Source of the DNA: Streptococcus parasanguinis
GTDB lineage: Bacteria > Bacillota > Bacilli > Lactobacillales > Streptococcaceae
DNA: 64,000 nucleotides
Assembly: GCF_901875555.1 (NCBI RefSeq)
Contig: NZ_CABFMD010000002.1
Location: forward strand, 16,200-80,199
Direction of reading: 5' to 3'
The notes beneath the pieces were generated by a model. That model was given only the letters and a program-made list of their open reading frames with translations, searched no databases and was not told where the DNA came from. The translations under genes were made by a program, and so were the position numbers. This document shows positions 56,699 through 64,000 of the stretch, piece after piece (the first letter of the stretch is position 1; every line of letters begins with the position of its first letter).

Positions 56699-56703
56699 TT
56701 AGC

Positions 56704-58482
56704 TTATTCAGCTTCTTTATTTGAAAATTGGCTATTGTAGAGCTCATAGTAGAAGCCCTTGTCTGCCAATAAGGATTGGTGGTTCCCTTGCTCAATGATT
56801 TGTCCATCTTTGAGGACAAGAATTTTATCTGCTTCTTGAATAGTAGACAAGCGGTGAGCAATAACAAAGCTGGTCCGCCCTTTCATCAAATTCTTCATAG
56901 CTTTTTGAATCAAGAGCTCTAAACGCGTATCGACAGAAGACGTCGCTTCATCCAAAATCAAAATCTTAGGATCAGCAAGGAGTGCACGCGCAATCGTTAG
57001 GAGTTGCTTTTGACCTAGAGAAATATTGCTAGACTCCTGGTTCATTTCCATATTGTAACCACCAGGAAGTGTCCGGATAAAGTGATCGACATTGGCAGCC
57101 TTTGCAGCTTCAATAATTTCTTCATCCGTTGCTTCTAGGTTACCAAAGCGAAGATTTTCTTTGATGGTTCCCTCGTACAACCAAGCATCCTGAAGTACCA
57201 TCCCAAATTGCCTACGGTAATCTTGGCGAGACAGATGGCGAATATCATGACCATCCACCGTAATCGATCCCGCAGTCACATCGTAAAAGCGCATGAGCAG
57301 ATTAATCAGGGTTGTTTTCCCTGCTCCGGTAGGTCCGACAATAGCCACCATTTCTCCTGGTTTGACTTCTAGATTGAAATCACGAATCAAGGGTTTATCC
57401 GCTACATATTGGAAATCAACATGTTTAAAGCTAACTTGCCCTGTCAAATCTCCAGAGAGTGTTTCTGTCACATCTGCCACTTCATCTGGTTCATCCATGA
57501 CTTGGAAAATCCGATCTAGTGACGATTTGGCACTTTGGAGTTGGCCGGCTAATTGGGTCAAGTTTTGAATGGGTTGATTGATCTGCCAGACATATTGAAC
57601 GAAGGCTTGCATATTCCCGACTGTCAAACGCCCCGCTAACACTTGCAAGCCCCCCATCAAAGCGATCATCAGATAGGTCAAATCTGAAATTCCATTTAAA
57701 ATCGGCATCATTAAACCGGAAATGAAGTTGGCCTTGAATCCTACCTTTTGTAGGTGATGGGTAATATCATGAAACTCTTCCTGGGAAGATTTTTCTCGGA
57801 CATAGAGCTTGAGGACATTAAAGCCTGTTAAATTTTCTTGAACGAAGCCGTTCATTGCCCCCAAAACATCTGCCTGCTCCTTAAAGTAAGGCTGAGATTT
57901 TTTCATGATAAATCGAGCACTGAAATAAGTGATCGGAATGGACAAGATGACCACTAGCCCCAATTGGATATTTAAGTACAAGACCATGCTGATGACAAAG
58001 AGCAAGGTAAAGATAGCATTGACGATTTGTAAAAAGGACTGTTGCAAGGCATTAGAGACGGTTTCGACATCGCTAGTAAAACGTCCAAGCAAATCTCCAA
58101 ACTGATGCCGGTCAAAATAAGAAACCGGAATATGATTGATTTTATGAGACAAATCATTTCGCATGTCCTGAACGGTTTTTTGAACAGCATTGGTCATGAA
58201 ATAGTTGGAATAATAAGATCCCAACTCATAGAGGACCCCACGGAATAGATAGAGCGTCATAATGATAGCGATGTAGGAAGTATTCAGACTAGCCCCTGCA
58301 AGGCCTTTTGCCATATCCATGAGATTCTTGGTTAACTCCGTAATGGCAAGTCCCAAAACAAAGGGTTCGACAACACTCATGATGACACTTAGGATTTTTA
58401 AGAAAATGGACAAGCAAACTTCCAAGCGATATGCTCTCAAGTAAGTCCATAGTCTACTAAAACTGTTTTGTTCTTGTTTCAT
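56704..58482 (-). CDS. ABC exporter half-transporter, subunit 2
   Basis: 592-aa fused membrane-ATPase exporter. Six membrane segments, then Walker A GPTGAGKTT, signature ISLGQKQLLTIARAL (unusual L at the third position) and canonical Walker B ILILDEATSSVD with the catalytic glutamate. It is encoded 13 nt after a second half-transporter with a non-canonical site, so the two should form an asymmetric heterodimer, like the multidrug exporters LmrCD and PatAB. Substrate not known from sequence. Confidence 0.92.
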   Translation of the reverse strand: MKQEQNSFSRLWTYLRAYRLEVCLSIFLKILSVIMSVVEPFVLGLAITELTKNLMDMAKGLAGASLNTSYIAIIMTLYLFRGVLYELGSYYSNYFMTNAVQKTVQDMRNDLSHKINHIPVSYFDRHQFGDLLGRFTSDVETVSNALQQSFLQIVNAIFTLLFVISMVLYLNIQLGLVVILSIPITYFSARFIMKKSQPYFKEQADVLGAMNGFVQENLTGFNVLKLYVREKSSQEEFHDITHHLQKVGFKANFISGLMMPILNGISDLTYLMIALMGGLQVLAGRLTVGNMQAFVQYVWQINQPIQNLTQLAGQLQSAKSSLDRIFQVMDEPDEVADVTETLSGDLTGQVSFKHVDFQYVADKPLIRDFNLEVKPGEMVAIVGPTGAGKTTLINLLMRFYDVTAGSITVDGHDIRHLSRQDYRRQFGMVLQDAWLYEGTIKENLRFGNLEATDEEIIEAAKAANVDHFIRTLPGGYNMEMNQESSNISLGQKQLLTIARALLADPKILILDEATSSVDTRLELLIQKAMKNLMKGRTSFVIAHRLSTIQEADKILVLKDGQIIEQGNHQSLLADKGFYYELYNSQFSNKEAE

Positions 58483-58495
58483 CTGCTTCTCCTTT

Positions 58496-60232
58496 CTATT
58501 CCTCTGTTAATGATGGACTATCGAGCTGCGAATTAGCGATTTCACGATAGATTTCATTACTTTCCATCAATTCATCGTGGGTTCCGCGACCGACGATCTC
58601 CCCTTGATCCAAGACAATAATTTGATCCGCATCCATAATGGTTCCCACACGTTGCGCCACGATCAAGACGGTAGCATCTCCTGTAACTTCTTTCAGACGC
58701 TTCCGCAAAGTGGCATCCGTCTTGTAGTCCAAGGCAGAGAAGGAATCATCAAAAATAAAGACATCTGGATCTTTGACAACAGCACGAGCAATGGACAAAC
58801 GTTGTTTTTGACCACCTGATAGGTTACTTCCGCCTTCTGCCAAATGCGTGTCAAAACGTTCCTCACGACTGTCAATAAATTCCTTTGCTTGGGAAATATC
58901 TGCTGCTTGTTCTAGCTCTTCTACGGATGCATCTTCTTTCCCATAACGAAGGTTTTCCGCAATGGTTCCTGTAAAGAGTAAGGCTTTTTGCGGAATAAAC
59001 CCAATCTTTTGACGAAGGGCTTTCAGATTGTAGTCACGAACATCCACTCCATCGACCAAAATTTTCCCTAGGGTGACATCATAGAATCGAGGTATTAACT
59101 GTACCAGCGACGATTTCCCAGAACCCGTCGAGCCGATAAAGGCAATGGTTTCACCAGGTTTGGCCTGAAAGGAAATGTTGTGAAGAACCGGACTCTCCGT
59201 CTCACCTGGATAGGCAAAGGTGACATTATCAAATTCCAAATAGCCACGAGATGCTGTCTCTGTGACACCATTCTCATTCGGATCAATCGAAATGGGCATG
59301 TCCATGATTTCCTTGAGACGACGGCTAGAAACCGCTGTACGAGGATACATGGTGAAGAGATTGGCTAGGAAAAGGAAGGACAGAAGCGCGTGGAAGCTAT
59401 ACTCAATAAAGGCAACCAAATCCCCAATTTTGAGACTTCCGTCATGAAGAGGATCCAAGGCAAACCAGACAATCGCTACAATCATAGCAATGATGATCTG
59501 CACAAACAGGGGTTCAGTCAAACCGGTTAATTTAAACAATTTATTCGAGTTTACTGCATAGACTTCATTTTCAGTTGCAAATTTGTCCTCTTGGAATTCT
59601 TCGCGGGCAAAGGCACGAATCACTCGGAGACCTGTTAAATTTTCACGCGCAAACTGATTGAGATGGTCCAGGGTCTTTTGTTGCTTCTCAGAAAGTGGAC
59701 GGGTTTTGACTGCTACATACCAGACAACGACAGCAAGAAAGGGTACAGATACTGCTACAATCCATGCTAGAGAAGGACTGGTTGTCAGAATCAAGAGAAC
59801 ACTGGAAACCATCATCAAGGGAGTGATAACACCCATCTTCAGCATAGAATCCGCAAACTGCATCAAAACAAAGGCATCCGAAGTCAAGCGAGTGACCAAT
59901 GACGACACCCCAATTTGCTCATACTCGCGATGCGAGTACTCCTGTAACTTGGCATAGAGGTCATTACGCATATCGCGCACCATGGTCGTCGTTAGCTGGC
60001 CAACCGCGTAAGATAAGATAATCCGGCCTACAATCCCAAGCAAAATAATCGCAAACATGACCCAGCCCCAGAAATAAAGCCGATCCACATCACGTGGGTT
60101 AATCCCCTCATCAATCATGCGAGCCAGAATCGTTGGCAAACCTAAATTGACAATGACAAAAAGGATGGCTGAAAATAGATTCAGGGCTAGCCACTTGGGA
60201 TACTTTTTCAAGTAAGACCAAATATATTGCAT
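58496..60232 (-). CDS. ABC exporter half-transporter, subunit 1 (degenerate Walker B)
   Basis: 578-aa exporter subunit with six membrane segments and an ATPase domain: Walker A GSTGSGKSS, signature LSGGQKQRLSIARA, Walker B VFIFDDSFSALD, in which the catalytic Glu is replaced by Asp. That change marks the non-hydrolysing site of heterodimeric exporters. First gene of the pair. Confidence 0.92.
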   Translation of the reverse strand: MQYIWSYLKKYPKWLALNLFSAILFVIVNLGLPTILARMIDEGINPRDVDRLYFWGWVMFAIILLGIVGRIILSYAVGQLTTTMVRDMRNDLYAKLQEYSHREYEQIGVSSLVTRLTSDAFVLMQFADSMLKMGVITPLMMVSSVLLILTTSPSLAWIVAVSVPFLAVVVWYVAVKTRPLSEKQQKTLDHLNQFARENLTGLRVIRAFAREEFQEDKFATENEVYAVNSNKLFKLTGLTEPLFVQIIIAMIVAIVWFALDPLHDGSLKIGDLVAFIEYSFHALLSFLFLANLFTMYPRTAVSSRRLKEIMDMPISIDPNENGVTETASRGYLEFDNVTFAYPGETESPVLHNISFQAKPGETIAFIGSTGSGKSSLVQLIPRFYDVTLGKILVDGVDVRDYNLKALRQKIGFIPQKALLFTGTIAENLRYGKEDASVEELEQAADISQAKEFIDSREERFDTHLAEGGSNLSGGQKQRLSIARAVVKDPDVFIFDDSFSALDYKTDATLRKRLKEVTGDATVLIVAQRVGTIMDADQIIVLDQGEIVGRGTHDELMESNEIYREIANSQLDSPSLTEE

Positions 60233-60280
60233 AGATGATTCTCCTTTTCCATAAATAATTTCCTAAATCACACAGAAAAG

Positions 60281-60335
60281 AGGGAGCGAGACGAAATCAT
60301 TTTCAAAGAAAATCATTCCTGCCCCAGTCCCATCT
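60281..60335. repeat. Hairpin repeat upstream of the ABC exporter
   Basis: Imperfect palindrome: GGGAGCGAGAC..GAAATCATTTTC pairs with GAAAATCATTCC..GGGGCAGG-type sequence and ends CCCAGTCCC. Small elements with GACTGGGGCAGGAATGATTT (minus strand) are common between streptococcal genes. It sits between the lipoprotein gene and the exporter operon. Confidence 0.55.
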
Positions 60336-60377
60336 GTAGTCTCATTCATTATACCAAACCAGTCATAAAAGTAAAGC

Positions 60378-60411
60378 AAAAGAGCAAGTTTCCCCGCTCT
60401 CCAGTTGCTTT
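60378..60411 (-). terminator. Terminator of the lipoprotein gene
   Basis: Minus-strand nested stem AAAGCAA..AGAGC / GCTCT..TTGCTTT near 60411-60371, overlapping the stop codon region. Confidence 0.6.
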
Positions 60412-60862
60412 ATTTCGTGCGTTTGAATTTAGCATTTTTAAGAAGCGACGATGCAAATTGATTCGTAGATTCTTGATCTTTTGTAAAGCTAAATGTCAGG
60501 GTATCTCCATTAATCTTATATCTAACCTTATCACCTTTGTCTTCTAGCGCACCAATTGTTTTAGTTTTTTGATTAACTTTAATTTCTGTTGAATCTGTAG
60601 TTTTATGGCCTGGTCTTTTAGTTTTAATAGTTAAATATCCCTCTGAATCGTTAATTTCAACTGATAATTCTAAGGAATATTTATTATTTAAAGAATCAAT
60701 ATCCGAAGCAGATGCGCCTTGCTCTTTAAGAATTTTCTTCATCTCTGCTTTAGATGGTTTGTAAACATAGGTTCCATTATCGCCTTTTGCAGCACAAGCT
60801 ACAAGAAGTATTGCTACAAAAACTGCGATGAAAGCCAAAAAAATCTGTTTTAAGTTTTTCAT
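60410..60862 (-). CDS. Small lipoprotein of unknown function
   Basis: 150 aa. Signal peptide with lipobox (FVAILLVACAAKG, lipidated Cys 23), then a lysine-rich extracellular domain of about 125 residues (NGTYVYKPSKAEMKKILKEQG ... GDTLTFSFTKDQ). The style, with a short beta-rich domain that scores polymer size or substrate, resembles small streptococcal lipoproteins of unknown role. Own terminators on both sides. Confidence 0.8.
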   Translation of the reverse strand: MKNLKQIFLAFIAVFVAILLVACAAKGDNGTYVYKPSKAEMKKILKEQGASASDIDSLNNKYSLELSVEINDSEGYLTIKTKRPGHKTTDSTEIKVNQKTKTIGALEDKGDKVRYKINGDTLTFSFTKDQESTNQFASSLLKNAKFKRTK

Positions 60863-60974
60863 AACTTCTCCTTATTTCTTAGAGTATCCTTATTATATCA
60901 ACAAATGAGACAGATCTCAATGAAAAATCTAATGATACTAATCCTGTAAAAGCATAAAAGAAAGAATGCACAAA

Positions 60975-60999
60975 AAAACCGAGGCCCAGCCTCGGTTTT
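60975..60999. terminator. Bidirectional terminator after the oxidoreductase operon
   Basis: 11-bp stem AAAACCGAGGC / GCCTCGGTTTT (60975-60985 / 60989-60999), loop CCA, with A and T tracts. Confidence 0.88.
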
Positions 61000-61079
61000 C
61001 ATTCTTTCTTAAATGAGTTGTATCACAGAACTTTAGAAATTATATAATGACAAGAATTTACTCTTCTGTTTTACAATAG

Positions 61080-62189
61080 TTAAGCATTTGTGATTTCTGA
61101 AAGACTTACTTTTCGATCTTCTTTAACTGATAAAGTACATGCATCAGCGGTAGCGATTGATTCTAAAGCAGCTACACCATTGAGAAGTTTTTCATATTCT
61201 TCTGTAATTTCTCCACCTTTAATGATGTCATGTAGATATTCCATTTCTTTATCAATACATGTTTGTAACCATAATGGGCAACGTACTCCTGGTTTACCGT
61301 ACGCAATTGCTCCATCCATACCACGACCGGTATAGATAGCTGTACGGTCATCATCTTCCTCTTGAGTTTCATGTACTAAGAAGTGTGATTCTCCTTCACC
61401 TTTAACACGAAGAGTACCTCCAGTATTGAACAAGTCAAGTTTGATAGCTCCTTCAGTTCCTTGAATCAAGACGTAGTGTTCACCCCAACGAAAAGCATTA
61501 CCATATTCCAAAACAGCATAACGATCATCAGAGTATTCTAGGTTTACAATGAGCATATCATCTTCATCACCAAAGTTTTCACCTTTATGATATACATTGC
61601 CTCCTACCATTGTCGCTTTTTCAGGAAGTCCTCCCATGATGAACTGAATGCAATCTAATTCATGAATATGGTGGTACAAATGTCCTCCAGATTGAGAACG
61701 AAGTTTCTTCCATGATACAGTTGGTTGTTGTTCTTCCCAACCTGTACGAGCGGCATGGCAATAAAGAACTTTACCGATTTTACCTTGAGTAATCAATTCT
61801 TTAGCATGGTGTACACCATTAAAGAAGTTCATGATGTGACCAGCCATAAAGATAACATTACTTTCTTTACATGCGTCAACCATGGCTTTACAATCTTCAT
61901 AAGACAATGCAATTGGCTTTTCACAAAATACGTGTTTGCCATGTTGAGCAGCTTTCACAACAGGTTCACGGTGAAGGTAGCTAGGTGAAGCTACGATCAC
62001 ACAATCAATATCTTCACGTGCTACAAGTTCATCTAAACTTGCACAAACATCTGATCCCAACTCTTGAGCAACTTCTTCTCCATGATTTGGGTCAAATACC
62101 GCAACCACTTTTGCATCTTCAATTTTGTTCATTGAGCGAGCCAAATCAGCTCCAAAATATCCAGCTCCAACAATACCGTAATTTACCAT
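61080..62189 (-). CDS. Gfo/Idh/MocA family oxidoreductase
   Basis: 369-aa NAD(P)-dependent sugar oxidoreductase. Rossmann motif YGIVGAGYFGADLAR, the CEKPIALS motif with the catalytic lysine, and GHLYHHIHELDCIQF with the catalytic histidine region. Related genes sit in streptococcal sialic-acid (nan) loci next to yhcH and a Na+/solute symporter, as here. Probably converts a sialic acid derivative or related sugar. Downstream gene of the yhcH operon. Confidence 0.9.
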   Translation of the reverse strand: MVNYGIVGAGYFGADLARSMNKIEDAKVVAVFDPNHGEEVAQELGSDVCASLDELVAREDIDCVIVASPSYLHREPVVKAAQHGKHVFCEKPIALSYEDCKAMVDACKESNVIFMAGHIMNFFNGVHHAKELITQGKIGKVLYCHAARTGWEEQQPTVSWKKLRSQSGGHLYHHIHELDCIQFIMGGLPEKATMVGGNVYHKGENFGDEDDMLIVNLEYSDDRYAVLEYGNAFRWGEHYVLIQGTEGAIKLDLFNTGGTLRVKGEGESHFLVHETQEEDDDRTAIYTGRGMDGAIAYGKPGVRCPLWLQTCIDKEMEYLHDIIKGGEITEEYEKLLNGVAALESIATADACTLSVKEDRKVSLSEITNA

Positions 62190-62209
62190 AATTTTTATCC
62201 TCTTTTTAT

Positions 62210-62668
62210 TTATTTTTCCTCGTTTAAAACTTTGATAACAATTTTTTTTACAGTTTCATCATTGCAATGAATCTTTGGTTGGTGAAGATCTTCTTCAAAA
62301 GTCACCAACATATTCCCTGGAAGCAATTCAACAATTTGATAGTCTTTGCTATCGTAAAAAGCAATATCCTTCTCTTCGCTAAAAGATACACGTGACTGAG
62401 CACGGACTGGGGAAGTTACTGCCATTTTTTCTGTATTTTCAACAACAATATGAATATCTAAATATTTCTTATGAGTTTCAAAAATATCTCCTGGAACTCC
62501 ATCAGCTAGATAAGTCATACAATTTGCAAAAACATTTTCCCCGTCAATATCAATTTTTCCATCAACTAAATCTGTCAAATTTGTATTTTCTAAAAAATCA
62601 CAGACTTTTGAAAAATGTTTATTGACAGAAGCATATCGTCTAAAATCAGATTGTTCAGAAATAATCAT
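62210..62668 (-). CDS. YhcH/YjgK/YiaL family protein (NanQ-like)
   Basis: 152-aa cupin-like protein. The family motif FETHKKYLDIHIVVENTEKM and EDLHQPKI supply the metal-binding His residues. NanQ in E. coli is proposed to act as a sialic acid anomerase, and relatives lie in nan operons. It sits between the truncated symporter and the oxidoreductase, 20 nt and 25 nt away. Confidence 0.88.
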   Translation of the reverse strand: MIISEQSDFRRYASVNKHFSKVCDFLENTNLTDLVDGKIDIDGENVFANCMTYLADGVPGDIFETHKKYLDIHIVVENTEKMAVTSPVRAQSRVSFSEEKDIAFYDSKDYQIVELLPGNMLVTFEEDLHQPKIHCNDETVKKIVIKVLNEEK

Positions 62669-62693
62669 ATTATTTTCTCTTTTCTATTAGTGA

Positions 62694-63170
62694 CTAGTGA
62701 CGAACTTCCCAACTTGAATCCGCTTTAATTTCTGAAATATCATGAATCGTTGTATATTTAGGTGCAGATACTTTATTTTCAGTAAGAACAGATACAATAT
62801 AACCTGAAACTACTGATACAGAAATTGAAATCAATGAATATGCCCAGTAGCTAACAGCTGTTGGAGGAAGGAAGTATTTAATAAATACCATAACGATGGT
62901 TGATACAATCAGCGCTGCATTAGCACCTTGTTTATTTGTTTTTTTAGAAATAAAACCAAGAATGAATACACCACCAAGTAGACCAAGTACAAGTCCCATG
63001 AAACTATTGAACCATTCGTATGCAGATTTAATATCTGAATGAGCCATGATAATGGAAACAACAATTGAGAATAAACCTACTGCTAGAGATACGAATTGTG
63101 CAATATTCGTACGACGATCGTCTGACATATTTTTAGAAATAACATCTTGAATATCCAATTGCAGTAACAT
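62694..63170 (-). pseudogene. Na+/solute symporter (SSS family), 5'-truncated remnant
   Basis: 158 codons encoding only the C-terminal part of an SSS transporter (about four membrane helices; NIAQFVSLAVGLFSIVVS, WFNSFMGLVLGLLGGVFILGF). Full SSS proteins have about 500 residues and 13 helices, so the first two-thirds are missing. Nevertheless it begins with ATG behind a good AAAGGAG and a cre site, which suggests that a deletion fused an original operon leader to internal codons. The IS30 element 300 bp away is a plausible cause. The product cannot transport on its own; the loss probably disables sialic acid uptake by this route. Confidence 0.75.
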
Positions 63171-63186
63171 ATTTGCTCCTTTGTTA

Positions 63187-63202
63187 AAGTAAACGTTTAC
63201 AT
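63187..63202 (-). promoter_or_regulatory. cre site (CcpA operator)
   Basis: Minus-strand ATGTAAACGTTTACTT matches the cre consensus WTGNAANCGNWNNCW and contains the perfect palindrome GTAAACGTTTAC. It lies just upstream of the truncated symporter ATG, as in catabolite-repressed sugar operons. Confidence 0.75.
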
Positions 63203-63410
63203 TCTTTATTTTAGCACTTATCTTTTTTTTTCAATATTTTTCATGATTTAGAAAATAGTTTCTAATTTATTTCATCTTATAACAGAACAACAAATATAAA
63301 AATATAACAATTTTTATTCTTTTTATTTGTATTTTATGTCTTGCAAGAACATTTGTCGACGTCAATATGTTCATATATACCTATTTTATTAATTTGATAA
63401 ATTGTAAAAT
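63203..63410. other. Very AT-rich spacer between the cre site and the IS element
   Basis: No ORF or clear RNA. A weak minus-strand promoter may be present (TTGAAA 63234-63229, 15-bp spacer, TAAAAT 63213-63208). Confidence 0.45.
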
Positions 63411-64000
63411 ATAGTGCAACAAAAAGACTCATAGCGTTTCATTGGTGTAAACTGTAAGGAACCACACAAACAGAACCTGAGGAAAAACTATGAGCTACTC
63501 CCATCTTACCAAAACCGACAGAATAAAGATAGAAACTTACTTGGAATTAGGTTTGAAATCTTGCCAAATTGCAAGTAAACTTGGTGTCCATAAGTCTACT
63601 ATTTCAAGAGAGGTAAGTCGATGCCAAAATGGTTATTCCGCAGCCTTAGCACAGGAACAGTACGATCACAGGGCAAAGCAAAAAGGTCTAAAGTCTTGTT
63701 TGACACCAAAATTGAAAAAGGAAATTGAGAACTGTTTAAAACATTCCTGGTCACCTGAACAGATTTGTGGTCGCTATCAGCTTGAACAAAAGCCAATGGT
63801 AGCTTTTAAAACCATCTATAACTGGCTCTATGCTGGTTTGATTGATCTGAATTTAAACGTCCTTCGTCGTAAAGGAAAAACTCGACAGCCCAAAGAAACA
63901 CGTGGGACATTTAGGATTGGCACGTCGATTGCCAAACGTCCTAAAGAGGTCCGAAATCGTGAGACCTTTGGTCACTGGGAGCTCGATACTGTGGTGTCTT
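63411..64000 (+). mobile_element. IS30-family insertion sequence, left part
   Basis: The element enters from the right window edge. Its left end is probably near 63411-63440 (TAGTGCAACAAAAAGACTC region), followed by 50 nt of leader and the transposase gene. The right end and target duplication are outside the window, so the boundary is approximate. Confidence 0.75.
63490..64000 (+). CDS. IS30-family transposase, 3' end outside window
   Basis: Open frame from ATG 63490 to the window edge (170 codons). The N-terminal helix-turn-helix reads SHLTKTDRIKIETYLELG ... SKLGVHKSTISREVSR, typical of IS30 transposases, and the first DDE aspartate is in HWELDTVV near the edge. AGGAAAAA precedes the ATG. 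Whether the rest is intact cannot be seen. Confidence 0.9.
   Translation, partial: MSYSHLTKTDRIKIETYLELGLKSCQIASKLGVHKSTISREVSRCQNGYSAALAQEQYDHRAKQKGLKSCLTPKLKKEIENCLKHSWSPEQICGRYQLEQKPMVAFKTIYNWLYAGLIDLNLNVLRRKGKTRQPKETRGTFRIGTSIAKRPKEVRNRETFGHWELDTVVS

Overview
The window is chromosomal DNA from a naturally competent Streptococcus, most likely an oral viridans-group species of the sanguinis/parasanguinis/mitis kind. The evidence is gene content and order (prfA-prmC-tsaC-glyA-yejK-pmp23, ylxM-ffh, topA-dprA-rnhB-rbgA, dapA/asd with an asd RNA), a XerS recombinase next to a dif_SL-like site, a competence (SigX) cin-box in front of dprA, and a CiaR-type promoter. Species cannot be fixed from sequence reading alone.

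Layout. The window straddles the replication terminus. Left of about 35.2 kb almost every gene is on the + strand; right of about 36.4 kb every gene is on the - strand until the IS at the end. The two replichores converge on the dif_SL-like site just upstream of xerS. 1-3.6 kb: iron uptake module (EfeB Dyp peroxidase, FTR1 permease) with its own Tat translocase. 3.7-9.1 kb: a likely unannotated 36-aa membrane peptide, a multi-hairpin repeat, and a low-GC island of small membrane and soluble proteins that resembles a bank of toxin-immunity genes, flanked by two diverged paralogues, one broken by a nonsense codon. 9.1-21.3 kb: hydrolase, purine salvage (guaC; guanine riboswitch; xpt-pbuX), MATE exporter, thymidine kinase, translation and one-carbon genes, muramidase Pmp23. 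21.3-26.3 kb: repeats, a DUF915 hydrolase, a CiaR-type promoter before a secreted DUF1002 protein, and guaA with a divergent GntR regulator. 26.5-31.8 kb: a compact five-gene cluster (GT1 glycosyltransferase, OleD-like reductase, metallo-beta-lactamase-fold hydrolase, adenylate-forming ligase, KAS III) that looks like a pathway for a small glycosylated fatty-acyl product and carries a cin-box 55 bp upstream. 31.8-36.3 kb: ylxM-ffh, a second DUF915 hydrolase, xerS.

Right half (- strand): an ATP-grasp ligase with two esterases; trmFO, topA, dprA, rnhB, rbgA; an FHA-ABC transporter module with a zinc-ribbon membrane protein; a stand-alone ATP-cone protein; dapA and asd separated by a repeat, with an asd RNA; cardiolipin synthase; an acetyltransferase; a heterodimeric ABC exporter; a lipoprotein; and the end of a sialic-acid type catabolic operon whose Na+/solute symporter is cut down to its C-terminal third, next to an IS30-family element that runs off the window.

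The strongest candidate for an undescribed system is the 26.5-31.8 kb cluster with its cin-box: it suggests a lipid-derived glycoconjugate made during competence. Also worth attention are the sORF at 3715-3825, the dif/xerS promoter overlap, the immunity-like island, and the CiaR promoter followed at once by a terminator. No tRNA, rRNA, CRISPR array or prophage was seen.
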